Origin: Notospermus geniculatus
Lineage: Eukaryota; Nemertea; Pilidiophora; Heteronemertea; Lineidae
Assembly: GCA_002633025.1 (NCBI GenBank)
Contig: NMRB01000044.1
Span: forward strand, 592,871-656,870
DNA length: 64,000 nucleotides
Reading direction: 5' to 3'
Below are positions 59,494 through 64,000 of the stretch, one piece after another. A model generated the notes under the pieces. The model had not been told where the DNA came from and ran no database searches. It saw nothing but the letters and a program-made list of their open reading frames with translations. Positions within the stretch are counted from its first letter, which is position 1, and the number at the start of each line of letters is the position of its first letter. Both the position numbers and the translations under genes were made by a program.

Positions 59494-60473
59494 CTCTGTG
59501 AAGTTGGTTCCTGGTTCCTTTTTCAAAATGATCTCAAAAAGGAACTACATATAGTAAATAGGCTAAGTACATGCAGTTCCTAGTTCCTTACACGATAATA
59601 CAAAAAGTATTATACATGTACATATGTACTAACCATTTTTTCACACACCTCATTCTAGCGCGCGGAAGCTGCAAGTTTTTTTTTCCTCGGCCCACTGACA
59701 CCGTGAATAGCATGTCTCGACCTCTGTATATGTACATACGTACATGTATTTACACACAGCCTATTATGAACATCGCGAGTTGCACACCTCACAAAACTCC
59801 TGCGATTACCTCATAAACAATACCGTGATCGATACCATGAAGTAAACATTATTAGCTCCAGACAACAACACGGAAAGTATCACTGCTTCATCGATTCTGA
59901 CTGCTTTTAATTACAATCAATCATGTTACAAGGCAAGCATTTGTTTCACGAAGTCGCTTTGTGTTCACAACGGAAATCCAGCATCGCCTTGGAGACTATC
60001 TTTCCTTGCGAACACGGTCGTTGGCTCGGCGATCAGGGAGGAGGTCGTTGTGTAGTTAGTACATGTACATTCCCAAGGCCACTCCTCCTCTGGAAGATGT
60101 TGCTCTGCCAAAACGGTATACGGGGTGCACTAGACCAACAAGTGCAGTTAGATGTAACATCCATAATGACCAGGGAATAGCAGATAACGTATTGAAAAAC
60201 ACACAAGACATCATTTTGATGAACAACGTATCTATTTCAACAGAAAGAGGAGCTATGACCAGGTATCCAAACTGGTTTTTCTTTTGGCCATAGTTGGCAG
60301 CATAGGAAACTACGTCAGTATCAAGGACTAATGGCTCGTGCAATTTGTTGAAGGTACCAGCCTGTTTCTACCGACTGATAATGACTATGACTGACAGTCC
60401 TTTATCGGCAATCAGAGGCCAGGCAAAGTTGGCCATTATTATCAAGAACAAAACCCACAGGGAGAGATCATCC
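59494..60473. other. 3' flank of RBM41
   Basis: Noncoding by appearance apart from the RBM41 3' UTR; short ACATGT runs near 59,610 and 59,730. Confidence 0.45.
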
Positions 60474-62980
60474 TCAACCTTTATCAGCCGCCGTCTTCTT
60501 CCCATACTGAATCACCAGTGGTTTCCCCATCAGATTGTATCCATTGAGGAGACCCAAGGCTTTGGCTGCCGTTTCTTCATCTGAAATGATAAGACGTTCT
60601 CTCTAATAGCTATGGGAGTTGTGGTTCTTTGGATAACGTTGATCTGGCCGACCTGAAGTACATGATGATTTATTTCTCCTCCTGTGAAGTCTACTTACTT
60701 TCCAATGTGACGAAGGCCTGTCCCTTCATCCGCCCAGACATCAGTCGATAAGTTATCTTTGGTCCATTTCGCCGTTGGAAACGATTGAATAAAGACACGA
60801 GATCGAACTCCGACACCCCAGAGGCCAGGTTCTTCAAGTATAGAATCTGAAGATGCGAAAGAAAAAACATGACTGAAGATCACCATGCTGGATGACAGAC
60901 ACGAGTATGTAAACCATTACAGTATGTTACAGTTTCTTTGATTTTGCTCCATAACCCCCCACCACCACCACCACCACCACCACTCACGCCAGATTTCTTC
61001 GTACCTTGTTCTTCACCCCGGGAGCATAGTCCTTAAACCGCGGAAGAAATTTGATCTCCTCGACGCTGAGACGATTCTTCTTGATATCCTCCTCACTAAC
61101 CGTTCTAATCGGACCGCACAGAGCTGCTGGACCATCCTCCATGTCTTCTCTTACATCAGTGCAGCAGTTCTTCACACACTCATCACAAATCTTAATGTCT
61201 GTTTCTGACTTGAATATCCTATTGCATTTTAAACAAAATTTGGCAATCATCTTTACTTCTTCAGGAGACCTAGCTTCAGCTCCCGATTTTTCCACATTGG
61301 AAATCTTCAGGCCACTTTCATCCACAGATCCAGAACCACTTGATTTTTTGGAAGAAATCGGCAGGTTTTCAGGCCACAAATTAGTCTCATGTTCTTCCCT
61401 TGTAACTCGTTTAGTTAATTTTGAGAAGATCTTTTGACTGCCACCATTCCCAGATCCCAACAAAGATCGCTCTAGGTCATATTCATGCCTTGAAAGCTTC
61501 TTGATGCCACTGAACTCATCTTGTTTGGATAACAATTGCTGTTTTTCCGAAATTTTTGCATCAATGTCTTTCATCCTCATTGCTTGAACTGCTGGGTCGA
61601 CACCGACTCGTCGTTTTTTCTCTGGGATCTGAAAAATAATCAAATAGAAAAGCCATCATAAAATATTTGTAACTTTTAATCAGCAGTTGAATCCTTCATT
61701 AAGACCACAAAAATCTAATAAATCAGTTTTGACTCCCTTTGAATAGTTTGATCAATTTTCAGTTGTTTCACTTACCTGACAAGATAGCTTGAGCTCTAGT
61801 TCCTCTTCCGTCAATCCACACTGACGTAATTCTTCAATGTGCCTGTCCTTCTCGGCAAGCTCTTCATAATCCTTAAGACTTAACTGACCCTGAACATCCT
61901 GCACCAATGGTTTGTACAACACCCCAGTAGTGAATACCTTCTTTTGTTTCAAATGCCTGAGGGAAAGAAAAAAATCTAAATGAAATTAAGCGATGGCTAC
62001 GATGCCTACACATTTCCTACTTTTCTTCTTTCCATACCGGTATTAAATGATTTATTTCAAGGCCCAGGTGCATTTATAGCATTCTGAGAACATCAGGCAT
62101 GGCATGCGGCATGGCTGGCCCCCTTCGTTGCCGCTTTTTTGTGTGCGGTGACGAAGGGAGCAAGCGCTAAGAACCCCTGATGTTCTCAGGATGATTTATA
62201 GGGAAAAGATTTAAATACGGCAACAAATACACGTAGGCCATGCATAATTCATGCATTTTTGGACATTTTTGTTTGAACAACAAAGTGCAAGACAAAAGGG
62301 TTGCAACAAATTACTTACTCTTCAAGGGTGATATCTGTTGCCACCTGTTTCTTTGCCAGAAATTTGAGTTGCTTCTCTCCTTCTGTCTCTATTTTTTCTT
62401 CCGGTGCCACTAGATTCCCTGCCAGGCTGCTCCCCATGCGCAACACACCTGGATGATGCACGCGACTTGGGTTGCCTCTGAAATGTGGTCGATTACAGGT
62501 TAGGCTGGTGAAGTGGTCAATTAAGGTATGTCATGGATGTACCCCTGGCACTGTACTGAGTCGTTGGGGCGATCTCCAGTCGATAAAACTTACATAATGG
62601 GTGATTTGCCGTAACGGCGTACAGACTCTTTTCATTTGTTACGTAAAGGCCTACCTAGAAGCCTATATAGGAGGCCTATATCAGCTTCGACTCCAGGTCA
62701 TCTTCACGACTAGGCATATACAGCAGTGCCAAAAGTCGTTTTAGTAAAACTCATATCGCCCCAACGATTTGATATGAATAAAAACGTCTTTAATATGTAA
62801 CGGCTTTATTTGCGGATATAACCGCCCATAGGCCTAATGGACAACAAAGTCCAAAGCATGCAAAGAATGTCGAATTCTAGGAAATTCTGAGGTGTTTTCA
62901 ACTAACCTTGGGACTCCACTAGCAGCATACGATGTTGGATCTTCTCTAAAAGGCCTTCCATTCACTGATCCCCCCGGCAT
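60474..62980 (-). CDS. RBM41: RNA-binding protein 41 (6 exons)
   Basis: Exons 62980-62907, 62477-62319, 61956-61776, 61628-61005, 60846-60699 and 60580-60474 join in frame to 430 residues, close to vertebrate RBM41. The RRM begins near residue 347, with RNP2 LYLKNL (348-353) and RNP1 KGQAFVTL (387-394). Upstream, the conserved ETEGEKQL segment, the LYKP segment and the linker with NRLSVEEI and NK before the RRM match the family order. RBM41 is a relative of U11/U12-65K (RNPC3) and binds U12/U6atac snRNAs of the minor spliceosome in the nucleus. Unusual here is a CxxC-x12-CxxC motif (Cys270, 273, 286, 289, plus a following CC) in the linker, which looks like a small zinc ribbon. The donor of exon 4 is the weak GTACGA, close to a GGT repeat. 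Confidence 0.92.
60954..60983. repeat. C-run and CCA trinucleotide repeat in RBM41 intron 4
   Basis: CCCCCC followed by eight or nine CCA units. On the coding strand it is a GGT run starting ~20 bases into the intron. Confidence 0.9.
62090..62175. repeat. Imperfect foldback in RBM41 intron 2
   Basis: CTGAGAACATCAGG and its inverse enclose a second stem, CCCTTCGTTGCCGC/GCGGTGACGAAGGG. Confidence 0.75.
62571..62766. repeat. MITE with 13-base TIRs in RBM41 intron 1
   Basis: TCGTTGGGGCGAT at the left and its exact inverse at the right, with a second inverted pair further in (GATAAAACTTA and TAAAACTCATATC, imperfect). Confidence 0.65.
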
Positions 62981-63024
62981 CTTTGAAATTCAGTCGATTA
63001 TTTCGCGAGTATGCTGAAAGTTTC

Positions 63025-63300
63025 ACAGTGCATGCACTACCTCATAGGGAAGCCCTTTTGATGACGTCATTATGTGGAATTCCTCATAATTCAGTACTGC
63101 CATCTACAGTACTTCTCTGACAACATAATTATACCGGGTGAACCAATTTATGGTGCGGCGTGAACGTGCAACCAGACGTCATGCCAGAGTGGCAACGTGA
63201 ACCACAATAATTATATTCAGTGCATGCACTTCCTGATGGGGAACCCTTTTGATGATGTCATTGCCATCTACAGTTAGGCCTACTTCTCTGACAACAGCGG
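63025..63300. repeat. Imperfect direct repeat upstream of RBM41
   Basis: 63,025-63,115 and 63,218-63,297 share CAGTGCATGCACT, CCCTTTTGATGA, GCCATCTACAGT and ACTTCTCTGACAACA in the same order. They lie just upstream of the RBM41 start and may be part of its promoter region. Confidence 0.75.
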
Positions 63301-64000
63301 TAAGTTGAGTTTCAGGCGTATGGCAGTCAAGGTCTGAAAATTTCTCTACAGTGTAGGCCTAAGAGAGGATTTGCAGTTGCATGAAATTCAAAAGGGGGCT
63401 ATAGACTAACCATGATTTACTAACTTTTCAGTTGGCGTCACTCTGACAGTTAAGTTGCATAGATGCAGCCACCTGCAGGATGGATTAAATGTAGGCTAGA
63501 TCCAAAGAGAAGAGGTCGGCGGTATTTTGTGCGGCGTTTCAAAGATCGAGTCAATGTAGTTTTGCAGGTGGCCTATTGTGGTATTGAGAACGTTTGCGCA
63601 AGCTGACTGGATCGTGCCGACAGCGCGTGATAACGATCTGTTTGATGGTACCGACCAGTGATCGAATGATTGAGTTCTGTTGGCCGACTCGACGCGCGTC
63701 TCACTCGGACATCGTACTACAATTCCAAGCGTTGGATCTGCAGACAGACCAGACTGTGGAGAGCGATGAGTAGTAAGTTCACAGTTTTCCTTGTCGAGAA
63801 ATATCCACCCATCCATTAACCCAGCATTCATATTTTTGGAATAAATACGAAGGAACTCCACATAATTAAGTAACTATCAACAAGTTTCATTGATAAACAA
63901 CATAATTTATTTTACATTACATTTTTACCATTCTATTTTGGCTAATACTAAAATATTTAAATATCATCCGACATAACAACCAAATACACTGTGTTTGAAG
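63301..64000. other. No supported gene
   Basis: A 121-codon frame on the minus strand has no recognised motif or confirmed splice context. The last 150 bases are AT-rich. Confidence 0.35.

Noticed and set aside
63496-63861. 121-codon minus-strand open frame near the right edge
   Set aside because: No motif, no supporting splice site and no homology that I recognise; length is within chance for this window.

Overview
The window is eukaryotic nuclear DNA. Genes are split by GT-AG introns, intergenic space is large and AT-rich, and short palindromic transposon remnants are very dense. The gene content (a Fat-like protocadherin, CNBD2, RBM41, classical SDR enzymes), the many TACATGTA and TAGGCCTA palindromes and the tRNA-derived SINEs suggest an invertebrate, most likely a marine deuterostome of echinoderm or hemichordate type. 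Species cannot be read from the sequence. Single-N joints followed by repeated sequence (3274, 47056, 59371, perhaps 18362) point to a draft assembly of a very heterozygous animal in which two haplotypes were sometimes laid end to end.

Layout. 1-5.3 kb: a non-coding ~2 kb segment present twice around a single N. 10.8-14.7 kb, minus strand: the 5' coding part of a FAT1/2/3-type cadherin, with signal peptide and about eleven cadherin repeats; the remaining exons lie off the left edge. 17.8-29 kb: repeats, including a 702-bp Mutator-like element with a 9-bp target duplication. 30-36.6 kb: a locus present twice, each copy holding a short cysteine-rich secreted-peptide reading frame (plus strand) and a four-exon classical SDR dehydrogenase (minus strand). 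39.5-53.0 kb, plus strand: a complete 14-exon CNBD2-like gene; exons 7-11 are repeated in frame-incompatible fashion after the N at 47056. 54.0-54.8 kb, minus strand: an unrecognised basic 279-aa protein. 60.5-63.0 kb, minus strand: a complete six-exon RBM41 with an unexpected CxxC/CxxC motif. The rest is intronic or intergenic sequence full of hairpin-forming MITEs, one of them a three-level nest.

The genes do not form a pathway: this is an ordinary stretch of animal chromosome holding unrelated genes for adhesion, redox metabolism, cyclic-nucleotide sensing and minor-intron splicing. The most notable items are the possible new amidated cysteine-rich peptide precursor, the allele-like duplications with insertion polymorphisms, and the population of near-perfect foldback elements, one or two of which resemble microRNA precursors. 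Exon borders were placed by eye from splice consensus and reading phase; every multi-exon gene reported closes in frame.
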